A DNA stretch of 64,000 nt. It comes from Marinilactibacillus sp036039175. Its GTDB lineage: Bacteria; Bacillota; Bacilli; Lactobacillales; Carnobacteriaceae_A. Every line of letters begins with the position of its first letter. Within the stretch, counting starts at the first letter, position 1. This document shows, piece after piece, positions 17,757 through 25,394 of this stretch. The stretch is from contig NZ_JAYXKP010000001.1 of assembly GCF_036039175.1 (NCBI RefSeq), forward strand, positions 558,001 to 622,000. Direction: 5' to 3'. The position numbers and the translations under genes are program-made. The notes below the pieces were generated by a model. It was given only the letters and a program-made list of their open reading frames with translations, was not told the DNA's origin and searched no databases.

Positions 17757-17808
17757 AAAAAAAATAACTTGAAGACCGGCTCTATATGAGTAGGTCTCCA
17801 AGTTATTT
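17757..17808 (-). terminator. Terminator after the DUF2187 gene
   Basis: On the minus strand AATAACTTG then AGACC pair with GGTCT then CAAGTTATT around a loop of about 15 bases, followed by TTTTTTTTG. It isolates the upstream gene from fabT. Confidence 0.85.
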
Positions 17809-17819
17809 GATTACACTAA

Positions 17820-18185
17820 TTAATCTAATTCTTCTGTTTCGTCGCTTACTTGCTTTTTAAATCCTTCAATATCTTTGAAGTTTACAACTGTTTTTTCTTC
17901 CATCAAATCATGCATTCTTTCCGCTGACTGATCCCAGTTGATTTTAACGATTGCGCTATTCATAAGCAACTTTTCTATGACACCTTCCATTGGTTCATCT
18001 CTAAAGAAAAAGACGATTTCGTCACCAATATCCGGTCTCAGATCTTCTTTTATCGATTCAATAATCTCGACAGCTTCTTTATAAGGCAAATCCAGTAAAT
18101 TAGCAATTCGGGAGTTGCTGGCACCTTTTCGAAGTTCGGTTTCAACTAAAACTTGAACTTCATCGGTAATTTTTTCATTAGCCAT
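17820..18185 (-). CDS. DUF2187-domain protein
   Basis: 121-aa acidic protein. The C-terminal part (about 50-108) matches the DUF2187 pattern: GDEIVFFFRDEPMEGVIEKL, then NSAIVKINWD and a TVVNFKD ending. The N-terminal part (about 1-45) looks like a short helix-turn-helix (SNSRIANLLDLPYKEAVEII). The molecular role is unknown; cytoplasmic location is inferred from the lack of a signal or membrane segment. It is a single gene with its own terminator. Confidence 0.75.
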   Translation of the reverse strand: MANEKITDEVQVLVETELRKGASNSRIANLLDLPYKEAVEIIESIKEDLRPDIGDEIVFFFRDEPMEGVIEKLLMNSAIVKINWDQSAERMHDLMEEKTVVNFKDIEGFKKQVSDETEELD

Positions 18186-18308
18186 AAAAATCTCCTTAGT
18201 CTTAGAATTTCAGATCTATATTAAATGTCTCTAATCTATTATAACATAAATTAGTCATTTAATCGATCAATGTCATTCTAAGGCATGAATCTGCTGTTTT
18301 AAGATACT

Positions 18309-18926
18309 TTACAGGTTTTCATACCACATTGAAGCTGCTTCAAGTTCTGCATTAGAAAGACTATGTCCGTCTCTTCCCCAATACATTTGTACACTTGCAT
18401 TCGCTTGTTTTAATAATTGCTCAAGCTCTTTTGTTTCTTCTGGCGGACAAATCGGATCATTTTCACCAGCACCAATAAAAATTCTTTGATTTGACAAATC
18501 TGGTAATTGAACAGATCTTAATGGCACCATTGGATGTAATAACATCCCTTGATAAAAAGCATCATCATAGTGAAATAGCAAACTTCCAGCGATATTTGCG
18601 CCATTAGAATAACCTAGGACGACTAATTGTTTTTTATTAAAAGCATATTCTTTTGAAGCAGCGCTTAAAAAATCATACATTTTAACCGTTTCTTCTTTTA
18701 AGCTGTCTTCATCTAAAATACCCATTGCTTTTCTTTCAAAGAATCGGTTCATTCCATTTTCATCAATGTTTCCTCTAAGGCTTAAAATACCTGCTTGAGG
18801 ATCTATGAGTTTTGCAAGTTGAACTAAGTCGTTCTCGTCTCCACCGGTGCCATGCAAAAGTAAGAAGATGGTTTTATTTCCCATCAATGGTTCGTTGTAT
18901 ATATGTTTAAATGAATGTATAGACAT
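18309..18926 (-). CDS. mhqD: MhqD-like carboxylesterase/hydrolase
   Basis: Alpha/beta hydrolase of 205 aa. It has the oxyanion segment LLLHGTGGDENDL, the nucleophile elbow GYSNG (Ser near 112), an Asp in GAGENDPICPP and a C-terminal GHSL histidine. It closely follows B. subtilis MhqD, a hydrolase induced by methylhydroquinone and catechol stress. The gene directly follows an MhqR-type repressor (19 bp gap), which supports the assignment. The natural substrate is not known. Confidence 0.82.
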   Translation of the reverse strand: MSIHSFKHIYNEPLMGNKTIFLLLHGTGGDENDLVQLAKLIDPQAGILSLRGNIDENGMNRFFERKAMGILDEDSLKEETVKMYDFLSAASKEYAFNKKQLVVLGYSNGANIAGSLLFHYDDAFYQGMLLHPMVPLRSVQLPDLSNQRIFIGAGENDPICPPEETKELEQLLKQANASVQMYWGRDGHSLSNAELEAASMWYENL

Positions 18927-18945
18927 TAAATAGTCCTCTCACTGC

Positions 18946-19386
18946 TTATTTGATTAACTTGGTTGCTTTGTATCCTACCTCTTTAAGTAGTGCTCTCAAC
19001 TTGTTCAGATCACTATCAGATAGTTCTTTGAATAGCTTTTCAATTGTCTCAGCATGCTGTGGAAAAATTTCCATCATTTTCTGTTGACCTTCATCAGTTA
19101 ATTCAGCAAAAGTAACCCTTCTATCTTTCACATCGGCAACTCGTTGTACTAGACCTTTTTCCTCAAGTCTATCAATAACATAAGTGATACTACTTGAAGC
19201 CAACAAAATTTTCTTACCGATCATTTGAATCGGCTGTTTACCTCGATTGTAAAGATACTCCATAACTGTAAATTCAGTTGCATTCAAACCATAAGATACC
19301 ATGTCTTCTTTCACAACTCTTTCAACACTTGAGGCTGCTCTTAATATAGTTGTTAATGCTTTTAACGAGTCTTCATTTCTTGTCAT
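18946..19386 (-). CDS. mhqR: MarR-family regulator, MhqR-like
   Basis: 146-aa winged-helix repressor. The LNATEFTVMEYLYNRGKQPIQ and KILLASSSITYVIDRLEEKGL segments closely resemble B. subtilis MhqR, which senses quinone-like electrophiles and represses mhqD. It heads a two-gene operon with the MhqD-like hydrolase. A palindrome inside its own promoter suggests autoregulation. Confidence 0.8.
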   Translation of the reverse strand: MTRNEDSLKALTTILRAASSVERVVKEDMVSYGLNATEFTVMEYLYNRGKQPIQMIGKKILLASSSITYVIDRLEEKGLVQRVADVKDRRVTFAELTDEGQQKMMEIFPQHAETIEKLFKELSDSDLNKLRALLKEVGYKATKLIK

Positions 19387-19411
19387 ATCATCACCTACTT
19401 GTTTATTCTTA

Positions 19412-19440
19412 ATAATATATGAATTCGTATTACTTCACAA
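19412..19440 (-). promoter_or_regulatory. mhqR promoter with central operator palindrome
   Basis: On the minus strand TTGTGA (19435-19440) and TATTAT (19412-19417) are 17 bp apart. The spacer contains ATATGAATTCGTAT (19417-19430), a palindrome centred on GAATTC with one mismatched pair. That fits the MhqR operator style of an AATTCGA-type palindrome. Confidence 0.65.
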
Positions 19441-19473
19441 CGTTTATTTCAAACTTACCTTATACTTTTTAAA

Positions 19474-20046
19474 TTATGCTTGTTTCTTATCTCGAACGCC
19501 TCTCATCGCCTCGGTCCAAGGTAATAATTGTTCAATCATCGTTTTCACTGTTTTTGTTTGTGCTTCGGTTGGATCAAGTCTTGGATAATCGAAATCATAA
19601 AAAATGGATAAAGCTGGATTCGTTCGAACATGCGCTACTTGAAATTCTGATAGAACTGTTCTTAGTTGTTCTGCAGAACGAACACCACCAGAAGATCCGT
19701 AACTTACAATTCCAGCTGCTTTATCATTTAACTCTTCATATAGAAAGTCCAGTGCATTTTTCAAAGCACTCGGGATTCCATGATTATATTCTGGAGTGAT
19801 GAAAATATAGCCATCTTTCTCTTCCATTTTTCTGGACCATGGAAGTTGCTTTTCACGTTCAACTAATTCATCTGTAAAAGCCGGAGAAGTTGGTTCTGCA
19901 AATACAGGTAAGTCATAGTCTTTTATATCTACAATTTCGAATTCCGCTTCATCTTGCTCTACTGCTAATTGTTTTACCCACTTTGCAACATCTAAATTTA
20001 CTCGATTTTCTCTGATGCTTCCTGTCACTATACCAATCTTTAACAT
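19474..20046 (-). CDS. NADPH-dependent FMN reductase
   Basis: Flavodoxin-like reductase of 190 aa of the FMN_red family. The FMN-phosphate loop TGSIRENR is at 8-15, and TPEYNHGIPSALKNALDFL is the family's signature. Such enzymes reduce quinones, azo dyes or FMN. Its location just upstream of mhqR-mhqD suggests a shared role in quinone detoxification, though a separate promoter stands between them. An AGGGGG ribosome-binding site precedes the ATG. Confidence 0.85.
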   Translation of the reverse strand: MLKIGIVTGSIRENRVNLDVAKWVKQLAVEQDEAEFEIVDIKDYDLPVFAEPTSPAFTDELVEREKQLPWSRKMEEKDGYIFITPEYNHGIPSALKNALDFLYEELNDKAAGIVSYGSSGGVRSAEQLRTVLSEFQVAHVRTNPALSIFYDFDYPRLDPTEAQTKTVKTMIEQLLPWTEAMRGVRDKKQA

Positions 20047-20125
20047 AAAATAACCCCCTCTTTTAGTCGCCTACATTATATCATTCATTAGAAAACCTAC
20101 AAAAGTATACCCTTGAATATTTTTA

Positions 20126-20692
20126 TTACGCTTCTTTATACATATTGAAAAAAAGATTCATATACCCTATAAATGCAATGATTTGAAAAATACTGGTTAA
20201 TAAGATTAATACGATGATGTTTCTCTCTGAGATTTCTGGCATGATAACGAGTATGAACATACAACTATAGAAAACAATTGTACCAATTTTCCCGAACCAC
20301 TTTGCTCCGTCTATGATCTTTCTCTTTTTGAATAGTAGATAACTAATTAAGAATATACTGAATTCCTTAATGATGAATAATAAAAGTAAATACAATACAA
20401 TTGGCCATTTGATAAACAAAACAATTGCTACAGCCAACTGAGTGAGTTTATCCGCAACTGGATCTATAAGTTTTCCAAGTTGTGTTCCTTGATTGAAATT
20501 GCGTGCAATATATCCATCTAGAGCATCCGTTAATCCCGATATAAATAAAATTCCTGCTGCTATTATATAATCTTCAATCGTAATAGCTGTTAAATAAACA
20601 TAGCTAAATAATGGAATAAGTAACATTCTAAAATAAGATAATAGATTGGGAATTTTTAGCCAGTCTCCTTTGTTAATTTTCATACTAGTCAT
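20126..20692 (-). CDS. CDP-alcohol phosphatidyltransferase (PgsA-like)
   Basis: Integral membrane enzyme of 188 aa. The catalytic motif DGYIARNFNQGTQLGKLIDP (the DGx2ARx8Gx3Dx3D pattern) lies near residues 58-81, followed by four to five hydrophobic segments. The family makes phosphatidylglycerophosphate or cardiolipin from CDP-diacylglycerol; PgsA is the likeliest identity, but a second paralogue of unknown substrate is possible because the usual pgsA neighbours (cinA, recA) are absent. Either the ATG at 20692 or the one at 20683 could be the start. Confidence 0.8.
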   Translation of the reverse strand: MTSMKINKGDWLKIPNLLSYFRMLLIPLFSYVYLTAITIEDYIIAAGILFISGLTDALDGYIARNFNQGTQLGKLIDPVADKLTQLAVAIVLFIKWPIVLYLLLLFIIKEFSIFLISYLLFKKRKIIDGAKWFGKIGTIVFYSCMFILVIMPEISERNIIVLILLTSIFQIIAFIGYMNLFFNMYKEA

Positions 20693-20713
20693 TCACCTCT
20701 TTTTATGAAAATA

Positions 20714-20750
20714 GAAAAAAGAAGAACCCGCAGTTGGATCCTTCTTTTCT
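20714..20750 (-). terminator. Terminator after the acidic stress-like protein gene
   Basis: On the minus strand AAGAAGGATCC pairs with GGGTTCTTCTT around a short loop, ending in six T. It lies between the 162-aa protein gene and the phosphatidyltransferase. Confidence 0.75.
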
Positions 20751-20810
20751 AATACTATACTCAGTACTTTTCAGGCTATTGTCTAATGTTGATATTGAAA
20801 TGAGCTAAGT

Positions 20811-21299
20811 TTAGTTTTCTGGTTTTAAATCTTGACTGTGATTGTCAGGATTAAAGTTGTCTTCATGTGTTTCAGCATCCGTTCCTGGCTCTTTGAAGTC
20901 GACTCCGAAACCAGGTGCTGAAAGATGATCATCGATTGCTTTTTCGAAATCGCCTTTTTCGTCTTCATCTTCTCTAGCGGGCTCTTTTTTGTCGTTATGA
21001 CTTTTTGTTTTCTTATTTGAATCATCTTGGAGAATCACATATCCGCCACGCTGGATTGTATCTGCAAATAATGTAGCATCTGAATCATTCAGCTCATAAG
21101 CATCCGATGCGTTAGCAACTGACACTTCATTTTCATCGATGCCCTCTACCTTAACTTCTAATTCTTCACTTAGTGACTGAACTTGTTCTTCTTTTGTATA
21201 TACAGTCAAATGTTTTTTAATCAGTTGATTTTCAATTTCAAGATCATTGATTTTCTTAGAAACATCTTCTTCTAATTGAAATGTTGAGATTATTTTCAT
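20811..21299 (-). CDS. Acidic hypothetical protein, stress-protein-like N-terminus
   Basis: 162-aa soluble acidic protein. The N-terminal half (about 1-90) has alternating strands and helices, with LTVYTKEEQVQSLSE and a Gly-Gly near 86 (IQRGGYVILQDDS). It loosely resembles YflT or 17M general stress proteins. The C-terminal half is low-complexity, rich in Asp, Glu, Lys and Asn, and probably disordered. AGGAGG precedes the ATG. No specific function can be assigned. An overlapping frame inside it is not a gene. Confidence 0.6.
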   Translation of the reverse strand: MKIISTFQLEEDVSKKINDLEIENQLIKKHLTVYTKEEQVQSLSEELEVKVEGIDENEVSVANASDAYELNDSDATLFADTIQRGGYVILQDDSNKKTKSHNDKKEPAREDEDEKGDFEKAIDDHLSAPGFGVDFKEPGTDAETHEDNFNPDNHSQDLKPEN

Positions 21300-21404
21300 G
21301 TTGTTTCCTCCTAATAATACTGTTGTTAATCCAATAGTATCAAAGTATTTTCAGTCCAACAAACAAGAAGGCTTGTATAATAAAATAAAATTCTTGAATA
21401 TCTG

Positions 21405-21433
21405 TTGACTTTTATTCAATTACCTTATATAAT
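21405..21433 (+). promoter_or_regulatory. tRNA-Arg promoter
   Basis: On the plus strand TTGACT (21405-21410) and a consensus TATAAT (21428-21433) are 17 bp apart, about 20 bp before the tRNA. Confidence 0.85.
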
Positions 21434-21452
21434 AATATCTGTTGCTGTTATT

Positions 21453-21526
21453 GTTCTGATAGCTCAGCTGGATAGAGCATTCGCCTTCTAAGCGAACGGT
21501 CGGGGGTTCGAATCCCTCTCAGAACG
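21453..21526 (+). tRNA. tRNA-Arg (anticodon UCU)
   Basis: A 74-nt cloverleaf is readable by eye. The acceptor arms are GTTCTGA and TCAGAAC. The D arm is AGCTCAGCTGGATAGAGC. The anticodon stem TTCGC/GCGAA holds the loop CTTCTAA with anticodon TCT (reads AGA). The T arm carries GGTTCGAATCC. The 3' CCA is not encoded. It is a single tRNA on the plus strand, surrounded by minus-strand genes, with its own promoter and terminator. Confidence 0.97.
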
Positions 21527-21542
21527 TATTGATTTACTAAAT

Positions 21543-21564
21543 AATTGTTTATGCATAAACAATT
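21543..21564. repeat. 22-bp perfect palindrome behind tRNA-Arg
   Basis: A perfect 22-bp palindrome centred on ATGCAT, with arms ending in AATTGTTT and AAACAATT, lies 17 bp after the tRNA and just ahead of the terminator. It may be a hairpin in the tRNA trailer. No integrase or attachment duplicate was seen. Confidence 0.7.
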
Positions 21565-21568
21565 ACAT

Positions 21569-21609
21569 AAAAAAAGTCTATTACTTTTAAAAAGTAGTAG
21601 ACTTTTTTT
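21569..21609 (+). terminator. Terminator after tRNA-Arg, bidirectional
   Basis: AAAAAGTCTATTACTTTT pairs with AAAGTAGTAGACTTTTT with one mismatch and ends in T in both directions. It can end both the tRNA transcript and the minus-strand gene at 21697. Confidence 0.85.
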
Positions 21610-21696
21610 ATAAGATTAAAAATCTACATATATAACGATACTACGATTTAAAATAGATTGTAGCCCTATCTGTCACTGACCCCCACTTAAGTTATA

Positions 21697-21966
21697 CTAC
21701 CTATGCCTGCTTTTATAAATCTGTATGGACATGAAAATGTATCCTAAAATCGTAAAAGCTAATCCAATAAATCCTAAGTATAGAAGAAACCTTCCTAAAG
21801 GAGCATTTATCGCGGCTTCTTTTTGCGCCTCTCTCAACTGCTCATCTGTGGATAAGCTGTAATCTTGAATCGGTATTAAAATACTCCACAAAAAATAGCC
21901 AATTATTATACTTAGAATTGAAGCTATTAGACTTATACTGAACAGTTTCATGATATTCATTTTCAC
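21697..21966 (-). CDS. Small two-helix membrane protein
   Basis: 89-aa protein with two hydrophobic segments (about residues 8-32 and 57-80) joined by a charged Glu/Gln/Lys-rich loop (TDEQLREAQKEA). The C-terminus is basic (YKSRHR). It resembles no family I can name. It stands alone between tRNA-Arg and glnA. It is likely real, because the hydrophobic pattern is coherent. Confidence 0.5.
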   Translation of the reverse strand: MKMNIMKLFSISLIASILSIIIGYFLWSILIPIQDYSLSTDEQLREAQKEAAINAPLGRFLLYLGFIGLAFTILGYIFMSIQIYKSRHR

Positions 21967-22118
21967 TTATATAGCCTTCTTTCTAACTTATAGTCAGTTC
22001 TCATCTATTATAATACCGCCAAAATATAAACTATTTCCTAAATCGTTGAGTACATTCCCTAATTAGGAAATTTGACTTATTCACAAACTTTTTACATTTC
22101 AGTTTTTATTCATCAACA

Positions 22119-22148
22119 AAAAGAGGATGCTTTTCAGCATCCCCTCTC
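22119..22148 (-). terminator. Terminator after the first glutamine synthetase
   Basis: On the minus strand GAGGGGATGCT pairs with AGCATCCTC around a four-base loop, followed by TTTTTG. Confidence 0.88.
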
Positions 22149-22165
22149 CCATCAGAACTCTTAAA

Positions 22166-23509
22166 TTAATATAGGTTCAAATATTGTTCTTTTTCCCATT
22201 GGCTTACTGTGGCTTTATATTGATCCCACTCTACTGTTTTAGTCGCTACAAAATTATTGAATATGTGCTCACCGAGTGCTTCGATAATTACTGGATCTTT
22301 TTTAAGGTTTTGAACAGCTTCCTGTAAACTGCCTGGTAAAGATTCAATTCCTTTATCATCCAGTTCTGTAGTATCCATTTCATAGATATTATCAGTTGTT
22401 GGATCTACAGCTTTCAAATCGCGTTTAATACCATCTAAGCCAGCTTTCAGCATTACAGCTAACGCAAGGTAAGGGTTAGTCGTAGGATCCACTGAACGCA
22501 CCTCTAAACGAGTAGACAATCCTCTTGATTCTGGAACACGAATCATTGGTGTTCTGTTTCTTCCAGACCATGCAATGTATACAGGTGCTTCGTATCCTGG
22601 AACTAAACGCTTGTATGAGTTCACTGTTGGATTTGTAATGGCAGTGAATGCTGAAGCATGTTCCATTAGGCCGGCCATAAATTTGTACGCTGTATCGCTT
22701 AATTGCATTGGACCATTCTCATCAAAGAAGGCATTTCCGTTTTCGTTGAATAATGACATGTTACAGTGCATACCAGATCCATTGATTCCAAAAATGGGTT
22801 TAGCCATAAAGGTAGCGTGTAAACCATATTTTCTAGCGACTGTTTTAACAATCAATTTGAAAGTCTGGATATTGTCACATGCTTCTACCGCATTTGCGTA
22901 CTTCCAGTCAATTTCGTGTTGACCTGGAGCAACTTCGTGATGACTAGCTTCAATTTCAAACCCTAGATCTTCTAATTCTAATACAATATCTCTACGGCAG
23001 TTCTCTGCTAGATCATTAGGTGCAAGGTCGAAATATCCACCATTGTCATTTAGGTTTTCTGTTACTTCATCATTCTCATTTAATTTAAATAAGAAAAATT
23101 CAGGCTCAGGCCCTAAGTTAAATTCCGTAAAGCCCATATCTTCTGCTTCTTTTAAAATACGTTTTAAGTTTGTACGAGGATCTCCACTGAAAGATGTTCC
23201 ATCAGGATTTTTAATATCGCAAATCAATCTAGCAACTTTTCCTTTTTTAGAAGAATCTGTTTCCCAAGAAAAGACTAGCCATGTATTCAAATCTGGACTT
23301 AAGTACATATCAGATTCTTGAATTCTAACAAACCCTTCAATAGATGAACCATCAAACATCATTTGACCATCCATTACCTTATCCAGTTGACTAATTGGTA
23401 CTTCTACATTTTTAATGATTCCCAAAATATCTGTAAACATCAGTCTTAAAAAACGAACGTTTTTTTCTTTAACCTGATCTTTTATGTATTCTCTAGTAAT
23501 AGTTGTCAA
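22166..23509 (-). CDS. glnA: Glutamine synthetase type I (Arg62 form)
   Basis: Class I glutamine synthetase of 447 aa, forming glutamine from glutamate, ammonia and ATP. Visible features are the Asp loop FDGSSIEGF (52-60), the ATP-site GPEPEFFLF, the metal-binding HHEVAPGQHEIDWKYA segment and the Glu flap PGYEAPVY near 302-308. Residue 62 is Arg, which in B. subtilis GlnA mediates glutamine feedback and regulator binding. The start is TTG, supported by AGGAGG seven bases upstream. No glnR is adjacent. A second glnA lies 308 bp upstream on the same strand. Confidence 0.95.
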   Translation of the reverse strand: MTTITREYIKDQVKEKNVRFLRLMFTDILGIIKNVEVPISQLDKVMDGQMMFDGSSIEGFVRIQESDMYLSPDLNTWLVFSWETDSSKKGKVARLICDIKNPDGTSFSGDPRTNLKRILKEAEDMGFTEFNLGPEPEFFLFKLNENDEVTENLNDNGGYFDLAPNDLAENCRRDIVLELEDLGFEIEASHHEVAPGQHEIDWKYANAVEACDNIQTFKLIVKTVARKYGLHATFMAKPIFGINGSGMHCNMSLFNENGNAFFDENGPMQLSDTAYKFMAGLMEHASAFTAITNPTVNSYKRLVPGYEAPVYIAWSGRNRTPMIRVPESRGLSTRLEVRSVDPTTNPYLALAVMLKAGLDGIKRDLKAVDPTTDNIYEMDTTELDDKGIESLPGSLQEAVQNLKKDPVIIEALGEHIFNNFVATKTVEWDQYKATVSQWEKEQYLNLY

Positions 23510-23573
23510 TTTATTTCCTCCTAATAATTAGATGGTTCGTTTATCTCTTTTGGCTATCAAATATTACTTACGA

Positions 23574-23602
23574 AGAATAGCATTGAACGGTTAGAGAAAC
23601 AA
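23574..23602 (-). promoter_or_regulatory. Predicted promoter of the downstream glnA
   Basis: On the minus strand TTGTTT (23597-23602) and TATTCT (23574-23579) are 17 bp apart. The repeat CGGTT-N8-AACCG spans the -35 and spacer and may be an operator. Confidence 0.5.
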
Positions 23603-23717
23603 CCGCTACTGAACAAGTAAAAGGTAAAGAGTCATTTACTTTTTATTTCAAGGATGAAAGCCTTATCAAATTTCGATAATTAACCAAATCAAACTATACC
23701 ACTTTTTTGATTATACA

Positions 23718-23785
23718 TAAAAAAAGCGATATATCAGAACTTTGAATGATTTAATCTATAAACCACTCAAGTCAATATATCGCTC
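23718..23785 (-). terminator. Long-stem terminator after the upstream glnA
   Basis: AGCGATATAT (23725-23734) and ATATATCGCT (23775-23784) pair perfectly. The 40-base interior folds again (TTGAGTGGTTTA with TAAATCATTCAA, allowing GU pairs). On the minus strand the stem ends in TTTTTTTATG. Confidence 0.8.
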
Positions 23786-23817
23786 TTTATATTTAATTAA
23801 TCATATTGATTCTAAAC

Positions 23818-25158
23818 TTAGTATAATTCAAAGTACCGTTCTGTTTCCCACTCAGATACTGCAAGTGAGTAGTTAGACCAATCTTGCTCCTTAGCTGAAA
23901 CAAAGCGTTCAAAGATATGTTGACCTAAAGCATCTTTGATCGTTTGGTCTTCTTTAAGATTCTGAACAGCTTCGTATAGCGTTCTAGGCAGAGATTCAAT
24001 GTTATTTTCATTTCTCTCAATTTGATCCATGTTGAAAATATCTCTATTAACTGGTTCCGGAGCCGTTTTCGCTTCGCTGATTCCTTTTAATCCAGCCTTA
24101 AGCAATACAGCCAGAGCAAGATAAGGATTCGCACTAGGATCGACACTTCTCAATTCTACTCGTGTAGACATGCCTCTAGAAGCAGGCACTCGTACTAACG
24201 GTGTACGATTCGTACCAGACCAAGCTACATATACAGGTGCTTCGAATCCGGGCGTTAATCGTTTATATGAATTAACGATTGGATTACAGATAGCTGTATA
24301 CGACTTAGCGTGATCCAGTATACCAGCGATAAATTGATAGGCAGTATTACTTAATTGATCGACGTTAGCTTCATCAAAGAACGCATTACCTTCTTCGGTA
24401 AATAAAGACATATTAAAATGCATTCCTGAACCACTAATATTTGCTGTTGGTTTAGGCATAAACGTAGCGTGTAAGCCATGTTTACGCGCTACCGTTTTAA
24501 CAATCAATTTGAATGTTTGAATATTATCGCATGCTTCTATCGCATCTGCGTATTTCCAGTCGATTTCGTGTTGACCAGGAGCGACCTCATGATGACTAGC
24601 TTCAATTTCAAAGCCAAGCGCCTCTAATTCTAAAACAATGTCTCTACGACAATTTTCTGCTAAGTCAGTTGGTGCTAAATCAAAATATCCACCATTGTCA
24701 TTTAAAGTTTTACTTGGTTTCCCGTTTTCGTCCAATTTGAACAAGAAGAATTCAGGCTCTGGTCCTAAGTTGAACTTTGTAAATCCAGCCTCGTTCATTT
24801 CTTTCAATACTCGGCGAAGATTGCTTCTTGGATCACCAGCAAAGGGTGTTCCATCCGGATTATAGACATCACATATAAATCTAGCGATGGTTCCTTTTAC
24901 CGTTTCTAACGCCCACGGAAAGACTAACCACGTATCAAGGTCTGGATGAAGTTTCATGTCGCTTTGATCTATATCTACAAATCCATCTATTGATGAACCA
25001 TCAAAGGCGATTTCATTATCCATTACTTTCTCTAACTGACTGACAGGTACTTCTACATTTTTAATAATGCCATCTATGTCTGTAAACATCAGACGTAAAA
25101 AACGTACCTCTTTCTCTTTAGCTTGCTTTAAAATTTCCTCTTTGGTAAAGGAGGACAT
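23818..25158 (-). CDS. glnA2: Glutamine synthetase type I paralogue (Asp62 form)
   Basis: Second full-length class I glutamine synthetase, 446 aa, closely related to its neighbour. All catalytic segments are kept: FDGSSIDGF (52-60), GPEPEFFLF, HHEVAPGQHEIDWKYA and PGFEAPVYVAW. The difference that stands out is Asp at position 62 (GFVDIDQSDM), where the neighbour and B. subtilis GlnA have Arg. That residue is important for glutamine feedback, so altered regulation is likely but unproven. It has its own promoter and terminator, so the two copies can be expressed separately. The gene symbol is provisional. Confidence 0.9.
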   Translation of the reverse strand: MSSFTKEEILKQAKEKEVRFLRLMFTDIDGIIKNVEVPVSQLEKVMDNEIAFDGSSIDGFVDIDQSDMKLHPDLDTWLVFPWALETVKGTIARFICDVYNPDGTPFAGDPRSNLRRVLKEMNEAGFTKFNLGPEPEFFLFKLDENGKPSKTLNDNGGYFDLAPTDLAENCRRDIVLELEALGFEIEASHHEVAPGQHEIDWKYADAIEACDNIQTFKLIVKTVARKHGLHATFMPKPTANISGSGMHFNMSLFTEEGNAFFDEANVDQLSNTAYQFIAGILDHAKSYTAICNPIVNSYKRLTPGFEAPVYVAWSGTNRTPLVRVPASRGMSTRVELRSVDPSANPYLALAVLLKAGLKGISEAKTAPEPVNRDIFNMDQIERNENNIESLPRTLYEAVQNLKEDQTIKDALGQHIFERFVSAKEQDWSNYSLAVSEWETERYFELY

Positions 25159-25204
25159 TGATCAACACTCATCCCTTCAGTTGCTTATAATTTTGTCTCC
25201 TATT

Positions 25205-25233
25205 AGACTAAAGGACAACCCCATCATTGTCAA
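25205..25233 (-). promoter_or_regulatory. Predicted promoter of the upstream glnA paralogue
   Basis: On the minus strand a consensus TTGACA (25228-25233) and TAGTCT (25205-25210) are 17 bp apart, about 45 bp before the ATG. Confidence 0.6.
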
Positions 25234-25332
25234 ATAATAAGGGTCATATTACTAAATTTAAAATTCTACAAGCAATTATGTATTTTATAGTTCATTGTAT
25301 CAGTTTATCTATTAGGATTAAGGTCTTAAAAC

Positions 25333-25367
25333 AAAAAGAGCACTGTTCCCCGAAGGAACAGCGACTC
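25333..25367 (-). terminator. Terminator after the HU gene
   Basis: On the minus strand GAGTCGCTGTTCC and GGGAACAGTGCTC pair around a stable TTCG tetraloop, followed by TTTTTGT. Confidence 0.92.
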
Positions 25368-25394
25368 TATAAAAGTATATACTTTTTCTACGTA

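Larger units (their letters stand above)
23510..23817. other. Intergenic region between the two glnA genes
   Basis: This 308-bp stretch holds the long-stem terminator of the upstream glnA (23718-23785) and a predicted promoter for the downstream glnA (23574-23602). An inverted repeat, CGGTT (23588-23592) and AACCG (23601-23605), overlaps that promoter. No ORF and no clear GlnR box (TGTNAN7TNACA) was found. Confidence 0.6.

Noticed and set aside
20825..21025. Overlapping minus-strand frame inside the 162-aa protein gene
   Set aside because: Lys-rich, low-complexity translation of an A-rich tail; the longer frame has AGGAGG and a better protein.
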